Assembly (NCBI RefSeq): GCF_021432765.1
Contig: NZ_CP058908.1
Span: 1,380,001 to 1,444,000 of the forward strand
From: Pseudomonas phenolilytica
Lineage (GTDB): Bacteria > Pseudomonadota > Gammaproteobacteria > Pseudomonadales > Pseudomonadaceae
Direction: 5' to 3'
DNA length: 64,000 nucleotides
Shown here: piece by piece, positions 9,056 through 18,600 of the stretch
Layout: every line of letters starts with the position of its first letter
How positions within the stretch are numbered: position 1 is the stretch's first letter
Translations under genes and position numbers: made by a program
The notes under the pieces: generated by a model
Told to the model about the DNA's origin: nothing
Database searches by the model: none
What the model saw: only the letters and a program-made list of their open reading frames with translations

Positions 9056-9949
9056 TCAGCGACTGGACAGTCGGTCGCCACGCTCGAAGCGCCAGGTGCG
9101 GATGATCTCGACCTGGTCGAACTTCTGCCCCAGCTCGCCGGTGAACGGCGCGAAGGGGGCCGCCAGGCGAACGATGCGGAGCGCGGCCTCGTCCAGTACG
9201 GGCTGGCCGGATGATTCAAGCACGCGCAATTCTTGCACCGTGCCGTCTCGGTTGATGGTTACCAGCATCCGCAGGCTGCCGTAGATACGCTGGCGGCGGG
9301 CCTCGTCCGGATAGTTGAGGTTGCCGATGCGCTCGACCTTCTTGCGCCATTCGTCGCGATACCAAGCGCTGATGTCACGCATCGTTGCCGCGCTGTTCTG
9401 CCGATTGACGCGCGGTCGCTTGGCGTAGCGCTCGACGTCCTGCGCCAGCTCGGCTTCTAGGCTGGCAATCTCGGCGCTCAGCTGGGAGCTATCGAATGCG
9501 GGCGCCGCTTGCGGTTTGGGCTGCGGTTGACGCTGTTGCTTGGTCGGAGTCTTGTCGGGTTGCGGGCTGCGTGTGGCAATCGCTGCCTTCGGCGCTTCCT
9601 GGCGGGTTGCCTGCGGGCGGCTGGGTGGTGGGGAAACCTTGCGTACCTCGGTGTCCTGAAACGGTGCCTGCACGTTGGTCTTGGGCGATGCCTTGTGCTC
9701 GAGCGTACCGCTGCCCTGCTGGTTATCCTGGGCCAGGAAGTCCGCCTCCTTGGGCTTTTCCTTGCTCTTGAAGGTGGACAGCGTGATTTCCAGGGTCTTG
9801 CTGATCTGCTGGGGCTCGGCAATCGAAAAGCCCAGGCCGAGGATCAAGGCGACGTGCAATACGGCGGCGAGAAACAGGGTGAAACCTAGTCGATCGGCCG
9901 GGCGGACGCGGGGTGATACTGAGGATGGCTGGCGGATTGCTGCGTTCAT
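9056..9949 (-). CDS. tonB3: TonB family protein, TonB3 type
   Basis: A 297-residue inner-membrane protein spanning the periplasm. It has a short cytoplasmic N-terminus, one membrane helix near residues 23-43 (LFLAAVLHVALILGLGF), a long proline, lysine and glutamine-rich linker, and a C-terminal TonB domain from about residue 210 (NYPDEARRQRIYGSLRM). In P. aeruginosa the gene at this locus (PA0406) is needed for twitching and pilus assembly rather than iron uptake. The same neighbours (algH, gshB, pilG) support that role, which remains an inference for this organism. Confidence 0.92.
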   Translation of the reverse strand: MNAAIRQPSSVSPRVRPADRLGFTLFLAAVLHVALILGLGFSIAEPQQISKTLEITLSTFKSKEKPKEADFLAQDNQQGSGTLEHKASPKTNVQAPFQDTEVRKVSPPPSRPQATRQEAPKAAIATRSPQPDKTPTKQQRQPQPKPQAAPAFDSSQLSAEIASLEAELAQDVERYAKRPRVNRQNSAATMRDISAWYRDEWRKKVERIGNLNYPDEARRQRIYGSLRMLVTINRDGTVQELRVLESSGQPVLDEAALRIVRLAAPFAPFTGELGQKFDQVEIIRTWRFERGDRLSSR

Positions 9950-9987
9950 CGCGTTTCGGTCGGCTCGAAGTGCCGCGCAGTCTGCCG

Positions 9988-10024
9988 GCTTTGAGCTTCA
10001 AGCCGCAAGCTTCAAGCTCAAAGC
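9988..10024. repeat. inverted repeat in an AGCTTCAAGC-rich spacer
   Basis: The spacer between tonB3 and the gshB stop holds 11-bp arms (9988-9998, 10014-10024) inside a stretch of repeated AGCTTCAAGC and AAGCTGCAAGC units (about 9990-10050). The repeats run into the last codons of gshB. The arms lie just downstream of gshB and could end its transcript. Such AAGCTTGAAGC-type repeats are scattered in pseudomonad genomes. Confidence 0.55.
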
Positions 10025-10035
10025 TGTTAGCTGGT

Positions 10036-10986
10036 TCAAGCTTGCAGCTTGGCGGCAATGGCCTCCATCAGGCGCTCGGCGATACGCGTGTCGAAGGCGC
10101 TGTCGATCTCGCGGATACAGGTCGGGCTGGTGATATTGATTTCCGTAAGGTAGTCGCCGATGACATCCAATCCAACGAACAGCAGGCCACGCTTACGCAG
10201 CTCCGGACCAACGATGGCGGCGATCTCGCGGTCGCGCTCCGATAGCGGTTGGGCGACGCCGCGCCCGCCGGCGGCGAGATTGCCGCGCGTCTCGCCAGCG
10301 GCAGGGATGCGAGCCAGGCAATACGGCACTGGTTCCCCGTCGATCATCAGGATGCGCTTGTCGCCGTCCTTGATGGCTGGGATATAGCGCTGCGCCATGA
10401 TCTGGCGGCTGCCGTGCTCGGTCAGCACCTCCAGGATCACCGAGAGGTTCGGGTCGCCTTCGCGGTGGCGGAATATCGAGGCGCCGCCCATTTCATCTAG
10501 GGGTTTGAGAATGATGTCACGCTGCTCGCGGGCGAACTCGCGCAGAATGTCCGACCGGCGACTGACCAGCGTTGGCGGAGTGCATTGCGGAAACTGCGTG
10601 GCGAAGAATTTCTCGTTGCAGTCGCGCAGGCTCTGGGGGCGATTGACTACCAGGGTGCCAGCCTGTTCGGCCAGTTCCAGCAGGTAGGTGGCGTAGACGT
10701 ATTCGCTGTTGAATGGCGGATCCTTGCGCATGAGGATCACATTCAGTTCGGCCAGTGCGGTGTCGCGCTCCTCTCCGGTTTCGAACCAGTGCGTCGGGTC
10801 ATTGAAGACCGTTAGCGGGCGCATTCGCGCGCGGGCCTGGCTGCCCTGTTGGTAGAGGTCGCGCTGCTCCATGTAGTGCAACTCCCAGCCGCGGGCCTGG
10901 GCGGCCAACAGCATGGCCAGCGAGCTGTCCTTCTTGAAGGAGATCTGCGCGATAGGGTCCATGATGATCCCGACGCGAACGGTCAT
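10036..10986 (-). CDS. gshB: glutathione synthetase
   Basis: An ATP-grasp ligase of 316 residues that adds glycine to gamma-glutamylcysteine. It begins with the family string RVGIIMDPIAQISFKKDSSLA, has the ATP-grasp segment DIILKPLDEMGGASIF near residue 160, and ends with the metal-binding region FVGLDVIGDYLTEINITSPT. The length matches E. coli GshB. It is divergent from pilG across 232 bases. The C-terminal codons (AKLQA) are part of the AAGCTGCAAGCTT repeat that continues beyond the stop. Confidence 0.97.
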   Translation of the reverse strand: MTVRVGIIMDPIAQISFKKDSSLAMLLAAQARGWELHYMEQRDLYQQGSQARARMRPLTVFNDPTHWFETGEERDTALAELNVILMRKDPPFNSEYVYATYLLELAEQAGTLVVNRPQSLRDCNEKFFATQFPQCTPPTLVSRRSDILREFAREQRDIILKPLDEMGGASIFRHREGDPNLSVILEVLTEHGSRQIMAQRYIPAIKDGDKRILMIDGEPVPYCLARIPAAGETRGNLAAGGRGVAQPLSERDREIAAIVGPELRKRGLLFVGLDVIGDYLTEINITSPTCIREIDSAFDTRIAERLMEAIAAKLQA

Positions 10987-11218
10987 ATCGGTTCTCCGCA
11001 GGTGGTGGGCGTGGCCGCCGAGGCGTGAAGTGCCGACGCAGATTGGCGGCGGTTGTGCGCTGGGTCAAGGAAAATCCGAGTGATTTTCCCGTCGATAGCC
11101 TGTGCAGAATGAGTGTGCTACAAAGGTCGCGCGATGGGCGGGGCCTATCGGTTTCAGGGCCTTGCGGCACTCTGGCTTAACGAAAAATTACGACTCATCG
11201 AGGCGATGGTAGGGCGAA
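10987..11218. promoter_or_regulatory. divergent gshB / pilG promoter region
   Basis: A 232-base non-coding stretch that must carry promoters for both gshB and the pil-chp cluster. A weak sigma-70-like pair (TTGCGG at 11162, AAATTA at 11185) faces pilG. I see no clear operator. Confidence 0.4.
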
Positions 11219-11626
11219 ATGGAACAGCACTCCGAGGGCTTGAAGGTCATGGTGATCGATGATTCGAAAACGATTCGTCGCACCGCTGAAACCCTGCTGA
11301 AGAAAGTAGGTTGTGACGTCATCACGGCGGTGGATGGCTTCGATGCGCTCGCCAAGATCGCCGATACCCATCCGCGTATCATCTTTGTCGATATCATGAT
11401 GCCTCGACTCGATGGTTATCAGACCTGCGCCTTGATCAAGAACAACAGCTCGTTCAAATCGACGCCGGTGATCATGCTGTCCTCCAAGGATGGCTTGTTC
11501 GACAAGGCGAAAGGGCGCATCGTCGGCTCCGATCAATACCTCACCAAACCTTTCAGTAAGGAAGAGCTGCTCGGCGCCATCAAGGCTCACGTTCCTGATT
11601 TCGTACCCATCGAGCAGGCATCCTGA
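11219..11626 (+). CDS. pilG: twitching motility response regulator PilG
   Basis: A 135-residue stand-alone CheY-like receiver. The acidic pair is in VMVIDDSKT, the phospho-acceptor is D58 in IIFVDIMMPRLDG, and the switch lysine is in YLTKPFS. In P. aeruginosa PilG is phosphorylated by ChpA, favours pilus extension and raises cAMP. It is the first gene of the pilG-chpC run; GGTAGGG precedes the ATG. pilH follows in the same direction. Confidence 0.97.
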   Translation: MEQHSEGLKVMVIDDSKTIRRTAETLLKKVGCDVITAVDGFDALAKIADTHPRIIFVDIMMPRLDGYQTCALIKNNSSFKSTPVIMLSSKDGLFDKAKGRIVGSDQYLTKPFSKEELLGAIKAHVPDFVPIEQAS

Positions 11627-11667
11627 TTCCGTGTTGTGTGCTGTTGAAGCCTTCTAATGGAGAAAAC

Positions 11668-12033
11668 ATGGCTCGCGTTCTGATTGTTGATGACTCGCCG
11701 ACCGAAATGTACAAGCTGGCTGCCATGCTGGAGAAGCACGGACATGTCGTGCTCAAGGCCGAGAATGGTGCTGACGGCGTGGCGCTGGCTCGGCAGGAAA
11801 AGCCGGACGCGGTACTGATGGATATCGTCATGCCGGGACTTAACGGTTTCCAGGCGACGCGGCAGCTGACCAAAGATTCGGAAACCAGTCACATTCCGGT
11901 GATCATCGTCACCACCAAGGATCAGGAAACCGATAAGGTCTGGGGCAAGCGCCAGGGGGCCAAGGACTACCTGACCAAGCCAGTGGACGAGGCGACGCTG
12001 TTGCAGACCTTGAACGCCGTGCTGGCTGGCTGA
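11668..12033 (+). CDS. pilH: twitching motility response regulator PilH
   Basis: A 121-residue receiver with phospho-acceptor D52 in AVLMDIVMPGLNG, acidic residues in VLIVDDSPTE and lysine in YLTKPVD. PilH opposes PilG, dampening the Chp response and promoting retraction, probably as a phosphate sink. I chose the ATG at 11668, preceded by ATGGAGAAA; the frame is open from 11638 without a better site. It lies 41 bases after pilG. Confidence 0.97.
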   Translation: MARVLIVDDSPTEMYKLAAMLEKHGHVVLKAENGADGVALARQEKPDAVLMDIVMPGLNGFQATRQLTKDSETSHIPVIIVTTKDQETDKVWGKRQGAKDYLTKPVDEATLLQTLNAVLAG

Positions 12034-12095
12034 CACCGGATCATCCCGATTGCAGGTGGTTTCAACGACCTGACAGAGCAGGGGAGTGGTCGGTA

Positions 12096-12632
12096 ATGTC
12101 GGATAAGCAGGCACCATTTCAGCGACTGCTGGAGATCGATGGTCGTTGCCGTCAGCTAGCAGCAGGGCTGCCCTCTCAGCAAGAGGTAGTGCAGACCTGG
12201 GGCGGGATCGGTTTTCGTATGGGGGGGCGGTTGTTCGTCGCGCCGATGGGGGAGGTTGGCGAGATCCTGCATGAACCGCGCTATACCTTGCTGCCTGGCG
12301 TCAAAAGCTGGGTTAAAGGGGTTGCCAACGTGCGCGGCCGATTGTTGCCGGTAATGGATCTATGCGGCTACTTGGGCTACGAACTATCGCCTTTACGCAA
12401 ACAGCGCCGGCTGCTCGTCGTTGATCATCAGGACGTCTTCGCAGGGCTGACGGTCGACGAGGTCTTCGGCATGCAGCACTTTCCCGTGGAGGCGTTCTCG
12501 GAGCAAGTGCCACCGGTAGAGGCGGCAATTCAGCCTTTTATTCACGGCGTATTTCAGCGGGAACAGCCTTGGCTGGTCTTCAGCCCGCATGCGCTGGCGG
12601 CGCATCCGACTTTCATGGATGTTGCTTTCTGA
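12096..12632 (+). CDS. pilI: CheW-like coupling protein PilI
   Basis: A 178-residue CheW-domain protein that links the receptor PilJ to the kinase ChpA. Recognisable parts are GIGFRMGGRLFVAPMGEVGEI, the KGVANVRGRLLPVMDL stretch near residue 70, and LLVVDHQDVFAGLTVDEVFG. The start at 12096 follows GGGGAGTGG. A terminator-like hairpin lies directly after its stop, before pilJ. Confidence 0.95.
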   Translation: MSDKQAPFQRLLEIDGRCRQLAAGLPSQQEVVQTWGGIGFRMGGRLFVAPMGEVGEILHEPRYTLLPGVKSWVKGVANVRGRLLPVMDLCGYLGYELSPLRKQRRLLVVDHQDVFAGLTVDEVFGMQHFPVEAFSEQVPPVEAAIQPFIHGVFQREQPWLVFSPHALAAHPTFMDVAF

Positions 12633-12640
12633 TGTTGGTG

Positions 12641-12670
12641 GGCCGGCAAGGTGCCGGCCTTTTGGTTTTT
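12641..12670 (+). terminator. intrinsic terminator between pilI and pilJ
   Basis: A 7-bp GC-only stem (12641-12647 GGCCGGC, 12653-12659 GCCGGCC) with a 5-base loop is followed by TTTTGGTTTTT. This is a good factor-independent terminator inside a cluster usually treated as one operon, so partial attenuation is likely. Confidence 0.7.
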
Positions 12671-12707
12671 GATGGAAGCGCACGGGGGTCCAGGCGGGGG
12701 CCGGATA

Positions 12708-14756
12708 ATGAAAAAAATGAAAGCGATTGCTTTGTTGAGCGGCCTGCGTAGCAATACGCTCATCACTGGGCTGTTCGTTGTTCTGATCGTTTCGATCGTA
12801 CTGTTGTTCGCGAATTTCGCGTACGTCAATCGGCAGGCCGACCATGATAACGAGTACATCGCGCACGCTGGCGAACTGCGCGTACTGTCACAGCACATCG
12901 CAAAGAACGCGGTGGAAGCTGCGGCCGGTACGAAGGAAGCCTTCGCCTCGTTGAAGGCGGCCCGCAACGACTTCGACCGGCGCTGGGGTTATTTGTCCAA
13001 GGGTGACGAAAGCATCGGCCTGCCCGCCGTACCGCAGAGCCTGCAGGTCGAGATCGATGCGGTGCAGCAGGATTGGAACACGCTACGTCGCAACACTGAC
13101 GCCATTCTGGCCAGCGAGCAGACGGTGCTGTCGCTGCATCAGGTGGCGACCACTCTGGCTGAAACCATTCCACAGCTGCAGGTTGAATACGAAGAGGTCG
13201 TCGACATCCTGTTGGAAAGCGGGGCACCCGCCGCCCAGGTTTCGGTCGCGCAGCGCCAGTCTCTGCTGGCGGAACGTATTCTCGGCTCGGTGAACAAGGT
13301 GCTTTCCGGCGACCAGGATTCGGTGCAGGCTGCAGACATGTTCGGCCGTGATGCCAGCCTCTTCGGTCGCGTTCTGAATGCGATGATCGAAGGCAACGTG
13401 GCAATGGGGATCACCCGCGCGACGGATGCCGAGGCGCTTGATCGCCTGGCAGAGATCGCCGAACTGTTCCAATTTGTCTCGGGTTCGGTGGACGAAATTC
13501 TGGAAACCTCGCCCGAACTGTTCCAGGTACGCGAGTCTGCCAACAGCATTTTCGAGGTGTCGCAGACACTGCTCGATAAGACGTCCGCGCTTGGCGAGGG
13601 TCTGCAGAACCGTGCCGATGCCCGCTATCTCAATACCATCGCCGGCTACGTACTGGGCGCCTTGGCGCTGGCGTCGATCATCCTGATCGGTCTCGTGATG
13701 GTGCAGGAAGCGCGTCGTCGCTTGAGCGAAACGGCCGAGAAAAACGAGCGCAACCAGGCCGCGATTCTGCGCCTGCTCGATGAAATCGGCGACCTCGCCG
13801 ACGGTGACCTCACCGTGGCGGCGACTGTAACCGAGGACTTCACCGGCGCGATTGCTGACTCCATCAACTACTCCATCGACCAGCTGCGCGAACTGGTGGA
13901 AACCATCAACCAAACTGCGGTACAGGTTTCCGGCGCGGCCCAGGAAACCCAGGCGACCGCCATGCACCTGGCCGAGGCGTCCGAACATCAGGCACAGGAG
14001 ATCGCCGGGGCTTCGGCGGCAATCAACGAGATGGCCGTTTCCATTGACCAGGTATCCGCCAACGCCGCTGAATCGTCCGCGGTAGCAGAGCGCTCGGTTG
14101 CGATTGCCAACAAGGGTAACGAAGTGGTGCACAACACCATCACCGGCATGGATAACATCCGCGAGCAGATCCAGGACACTTCCAAGCGGATCAAGCGCCT
14201 GGGCGAGTCCTCGCAGGAGATCGGTGACATCGTCAGCCTGATCAACGACATCGCCGACCAGACCAACATCCTTGCGTTGAACGCTGCGATCCAGGCATCG
14301 ATGGCCGGCGACGCGGGTCGCGGCTTCGCGGTGGTTGCGGATGAGGTTCAACGCCTGGCGGAACGCTCGTCCGCTGCGACCAAGCAGATCGAGGCGCTGG
14401 TCAAGACCATTCAGACCGATACCAACGAGGCCGTAATCTCGATGGAGCAGACCACGTCGGAAGTGGTACGCGGTGCACGCCTTGCGCAGGATGCCGGTGT
14501 GGCGCTGGAGGAGATCGAGAAAGTGTCCAAGACCCTTGCGGCGCTTATCCAGAACATTTCCAACGCAGCGCGCCAGCAGGCCTCCTCTGCCGGTCACATC
14601 TCCAACACCATGAACGTGATTCAGGAGATCACCTCGCAGACCTCGTCCGGTACCAGCGCCACTGCCAGAAGCATTGGTAACCTTGCCAAGATGGCCAACG
14701 AGATGCGCCAGTCGGTTTCCGGCTTCACTCTGCCGGACGCTCAGGATCGGGCGTGA
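12708..14756 (+). CDS. pilJ: type IV pilus chemoreceptor PilJ
   Basis: A 682-residue methyl-accepting receptor, the same length as P. aeruginosa PilJ. It has a membrane helix at residues 18-38, a periplasmic sensor part of two PilJ-type helical modules to about residue 310, a second helix near 325, a HAMP region and a cytoplasmic signalling coiled coil. The hairpin tip is diverged from classical receptors ([39 protein letters not shown]), as in PilJ. The ATG at 12708 gives the N-terminus [15 protein letters not shown], close to PilJ; the frame is open from 12651. Confidence 0.96.
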   Translation: MKKMKAIALLSGLRSNTLITGLFVVLIVSIVLLFANFAYVNRQADHDNEYIAHAGELRVLSQHIAKNAVEAAAGTKEAFASLKAARNDFDRRWGYLSKGDESIGLPAVPQSLQVEIDAVQQDWNTLRRNTDAILASEQTVLSLHQVATTLAETIPQLQVEYEEVVDILLESGAPAAQVSVAQRQSLLAERILGSVNKVLSGDQDSVQAADMFGRDASLFGRVLNAMIEGNVAMGITRATDAEALDRLAEIAELFQFVSGSVDEILETSPELFQVRESANSIFEVSQTLLDKTSALGEGLQNRADARYLNTIAGYVLGALALASIILIGLVMVQEARRRLSETAEKNERNQAAILRLLDEIGDLADGDLTVAATVTEDFTGAIADSINYSIDQLRELVETINQTAVQVSGAAQETQATAMHLAEASEHQAQEIAGASAAINEMAVSIDQVSANAAESSAVAERSVAIANKGNEVVHNTITGMDNIREQIQDTSKRIKRLGESSQEIGDIVSLINDIADQTNILALNAAIQASMAGDAGRGFAVVADEVQRLAERSSAATKQIEALVKTIQTDTNEAVISMEQTTSEVVRGARLAQDAGVALEEIEKVSKTLAALIQNISNAARQQASSAGHISNTMNVIQEITSQTSSGTSATARSIGNLAKMANEMRQSVSGFTLPDAQDRA

Positions 14757-14765
14757 TTCGACCGC

Positions 14766-14791
14766 AGCGGCGGCCGCTGGCGGCCGCCGCT
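14766..14791. repeat. perfect 12-bp inverted repeat between pilJ and pilK
   Basis: Arms AGCGGCGGCCGC (14766-14777) and GCGGCCGCCGCT (14780-14791) are separated by TG. The hairpin is entirely GC except at its ends and has no T-tract. It starts nine bases after the pilJ stop and ends 28 bases before the chosen pilK start, so it may protect the pilJ 3' end or restrain pilK translation. Confidence 0.75.
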
Positions 14792-14819
14792 CATGATCAT
14801 GAGCGAGGGGCAGGGCAGC

Positions 14820-15686
14820 ATGCAGTCAAGACTGGACTGGGCTTTGGAGCCGATTGCCGAGATGTCGGCAGCGGAATTCCATGTCTGGCAGGCCCTGCTC
14901 GAAGAGCGTTCGGGCATGGTGGTTTCCGAGGGGCGTCGCGTCTTTCTGCAGACCAATCTCAGTGCGCGCATGCGCGAAATCGGCGCCGCCGACTATTCGA
15001 GTTACTACCGCCAGGTCACGGCCGGCCCGCGTGGTGCGGTGGAATGGTCGCTGCTCATGGACCGGCTGACGGTGCAGGAAACTCGGTTCTTTCGGCATCC
15101 CGAGTCGTTCACGCTGCTTGAGCGCTATCTGGCGCAGCGTTTGCGCCACGAAGGCATCGAGCGGCCCTGGAGCCTCTGGAGCGTCGGTTGTGCCAGCGGC
15201 GAGGAGACTTACTCGTTGGCCATCAGCGCCTCCGAAGTCCTGCGCGATTGCGCCGCTGTCGATCGTTTCGGTGTAACCGGCACCGATATCAGCCTCAGTG
15301 CTCTGGAGAAGGGGCGCAATGCTATTTACGACGAGCGTCGTCTGGAGCAGGTATCGGCGCCCTTGCGTGAGCGTTATTTCGTCAGCATGCCGCACAACCG
15401 TGCCCAGGTCGCGCCTGAGTTGGTGGCGCGGGTCTGCTTCGCCAAGCTAAATGTTCTGGAGCTGGCCAGCGCGCCGCTTGCAGGACTGGACGTCATTTTC
15501 TGTCAGAACCTGCTGATCTATTTTCGTCGCTGGCGCCGCCGCGAAATCCTCAACCGTCTGGCCGAGCGACTCGCGCCGGGAGGATTGCTGGTGGTCGGTG
15601 TCGGCGAGGTGGTGGGTTGGCAGCATCCGGACCTGGTGCCGGTGGCCGATGATCAGGTTCTGGCCTTTACCCGGAAGAGTTTATGA
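14820..15686 (+). CDS. pilK: CheR-like methyltransferase PilK
   Basis: A 288-residue SAM-dependent protein-glutamate methyltransferase that would methylate PilJ. The N-terminal CheR helical domain comes first, then the SAM site SLWSVGCASGEETYSLAI near residue 120, followed by VTGTDISLSALEKGR and DVIFCQNLLIYF. I prefer the ATG at 14820 because GAGGGGCAGGG lies upstream; ATGs at 14793 and 14799 are in frame but poorly supported. Its stop overlaps the first possible chpA ATG (ATGA at 15683). Confidence 0.93.
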   Translation: MQSRLDWALEPIAEMSAAEFHVWQALLEERSGMVVSEGRRVFLQTNLSARMREIGAADYSSYYRQVTAGPRGAVEWSLLMDRLTVQETRFFRHPESFTLLERYLAQRLRHEGIERPWSLWSVGCASGEETYSLAISASEVLRDCAAVDRFGVTGTDISLSALEKGRNAIYDERRLEQVSAPLRERYFVSMPHNRAQVAPELVARVCFAKLNVLELASAPLAGLDVIFCQNLLIYFRRWRRREILNRLAERLAPGGLLVVGVGEVVGWQHPDLVPVADDQVLAFTRKSL

Positions 15687-15697
15687 GCGGAGTCGCT

Positions 15698-18600
15698 ATG
15701 GGTGATCGGCACGATTATGTCGCCCTGGAATGGGTGAAAGGCGAGATCGCCGAGACCCTCAAGCAGGCACGTCAAGCCTTGGAAGCCTACGTAGAGGCTC
15801 CGCAAGATTCGACGCGGATGCGCTTCTGCATGACCTATGTGCATCAGGTGCATGGCACCTTGCAGATGGTCGAGTTCTTCGGCGCGGCCTTGCTGGCCGA
15901 GGAAATGGAACAGCTCGCGCGCGCGCTGCTGGAGGAGCGGGTCGCCAATCGAGCCGAGGCGCTCGAGGTCCTCATGCAGGCCATTCTGCAGATGCCGGTT
16001 TACCTCGATCGCATCCAGAGCGCCCGTCGCGATCTGCCGATGGTGGTGTTGCCGCTGCTCAACGACCTACGGGCTGCGCGGGGTGAAAAGCTGCTGTCGG
16101 AAACCAGCCTGTTCGCACCCGATCTGTCTGAGCGTACGCCGATACTGCCGAGCGAATCCGTTGAGCGCCTGCGGACCGAGGAGCTGCCGGTGCTGCTGCG
16201 CAAGATGCGGCAGATGCTCCAGGTCGCCCTGGTTGGGGTGATTCGCAATCAGGACCTGCCCACCAACCTCGGCTACATGGCCCGGGTCTTCGCGCGATTG
16301 GAGTCGCTGTGCAAGGACGCGCCGCTCGGCGCACTCTGGCAGATCACTTCGGGCATGATCGAAGGGCTAGCCAGCGGTGCGGTCAGCAACGGAGCGTCGG
16401 TGCGCACGCTGTTGCGCCAGGTGGACAAGGAGTTCAAGCGGCTGGTCGAGCAGGGTGTCGACGGGCTGAACCAGCCGGCTCCCGATGAGCTGATCAAGAA
16501 TTTGTTGTTCTACGTAGCCAAGGCTCCGGCCGATACGCCGCGCCTGCGCGCCCTGAGAGAGCTCTATCGGCTCGACGATGCGCTGCCCGACATGACGATC
16601 GTCGATCAGGAGCGCGCACAGCTCTCCGGTCCCGATCGGGGCGCCATGCGCTCGGTGGTTGCGGCATTGTGCGAGGAGCTGGTGCGGGTTAAGGACAGTC
16701 TCGATCTATTCGTGCGTAGCGACCGCCGCGCACTGGACGATCTGGCCAGTCTACATGCCCCGTTGAAGCAGATTGCCGACACCCTAGCGGTGCTGGGCTT
16801 TGCCCAGCCGCGCAAGATCATCGTCGACCAGACCGGGCTGATCCAGGCGCTGACCTCGGGCCTGCGCCAGCCTGACGATGCCACGTTGATGGATATCGCT
16901 GGCGCCCTGCTATACGTCGAGGCGACCCTGGCCGGCATGGTGGGAACAACTACCGAGGAACAGGACGAGGCGCGTCATCTGCCCACGACCGATGTCGCGC
17001 AGATTCACCAACTGGTCATCAAGGAAGCGCGTACGGCGCTTGAGCAGGCCAAGGACGCGATCATCGAATTCATCGCATCGCAGTGGAATCATGATCATCT
17101 CGCCCGCGTTCCCGAGCTGTTGACCCAAGCACGCGGCGGGCTGGCGATGATCCCGCTGCAGCGCGCCGCCGCGCTGCTCGATGCTTGCAATCGCTATATC
17201 CAAGAGCAGCTGCTGGCGCTACGCGCGGTGCCGGATTGGCAGAGTCTGGATACGCTGGCCGATGCGATCACCAGTGTTGAGTACTACCTGGAGCGGCTCA
17301 GCGAGGATTGCGGTAGTCAGGGCGACCTGATTCTCGACGTCGCAGAGGAAAGTCTGCAGCATCTGGGCTATCCACTGGCTTCCACCAGTCCATCTGTATC
17401 TGAGAAAGAACAACCGCAACCGGAATCGGACCTGTCCGGCGATCCGCTAGACGAAATCGAGTTCCTGCTGCCCGAAGCCGATCCTGAGCCGGCGGAGATG
17501 GCGTCGCACCGGTCAGGGAATTCCGAGGAGCAACGGGCTGGCGACGTAACGCTCGGCGAGAACGAACTGCCAGCGGTGACTTTGCCAGCGAACGACGCCG
17601 CCGCTGCAGTGGATTACCTGCCCCCCGCTGCGGATCTCGATGGCTCGGCGTTGGAGTTGCCGACGCTGGAGTTCGAGATTCTGGATGAGGCTGCGCCGGC
17701 CACCAGTTGGAGCGCGGTCGAGATCGCCGATCTCGGGTTGCCTGAGATCACCCTGCCGCCCTTGAGCGAGAGCCTCGAAACGCCGGAACAGGCTCCAGAT
17801 TTGGAGCAGATCATGGCCGCCCCGGTGCTGGCGATCAATCCGCCGGCCCAGGACGTGCCGCCGAGCCTGCTCCCGCCGCCGGAAGGGGAGGAGCCGGTCG
17901 ACGACGAACTGGCCGAGGTCTTCATCGAAGAGGCGGCAGAGGTTCTGGAGACGATCCGCGAGCAGCTTCCCGCGTGGCTGGCCGAGCCCGACGACAAGGC
18001 TGTGCTCGGTGAAGTGCGACGCGCCTTCCATACGCTCAAAGGCAGCGGGCGCATGGTGCGCGCGCTGATCGTTGGCGAGCTGGCCTGGTCCATCGAGAAT
18101 CTGCTCAATCGTGTGCTGGATCGCAGCATCGGGACGACCGAAGCGGTCAAGCAGGTGGTGGTTGACGTCGTGGCCTTGTTGCCGGCGCTGGTCGAAGAGT
18201 TCGCCGCTCATGCACAGCGCCAACGCAGCGATGTCGATCAGCTGGCCGCCTGCGCACATGCCCTGGCCAAGGGCGAACCGCTCCCTAACCTGGCGGCCGG
18301 TGCGGTAGAGCAGCCGGAACCGAGCGTAGACGCGGCTGGCGAACGCGAGCCGGCGTCGGACGGTTTGGATCCGCAGTTGCTCGAGATCTTTCGCAACGAG
18401 GCCGAGGCTCACCTGACCACCCTCGTCGACTATCTCGCCGACTGCGCCCAGCGCCTTCCTCAACCGGTGACCGATGCACTGCAGCGTGCACTGCACACGC
18501 TCAAGGGCAGCGCGCACATGGCGGGTATCCTGCCGATGGCCGAGATCGCCACACCGCTGGAAAAGCTGGTCAAGGAGTTCAAGAACAACCTGATCCAGAT

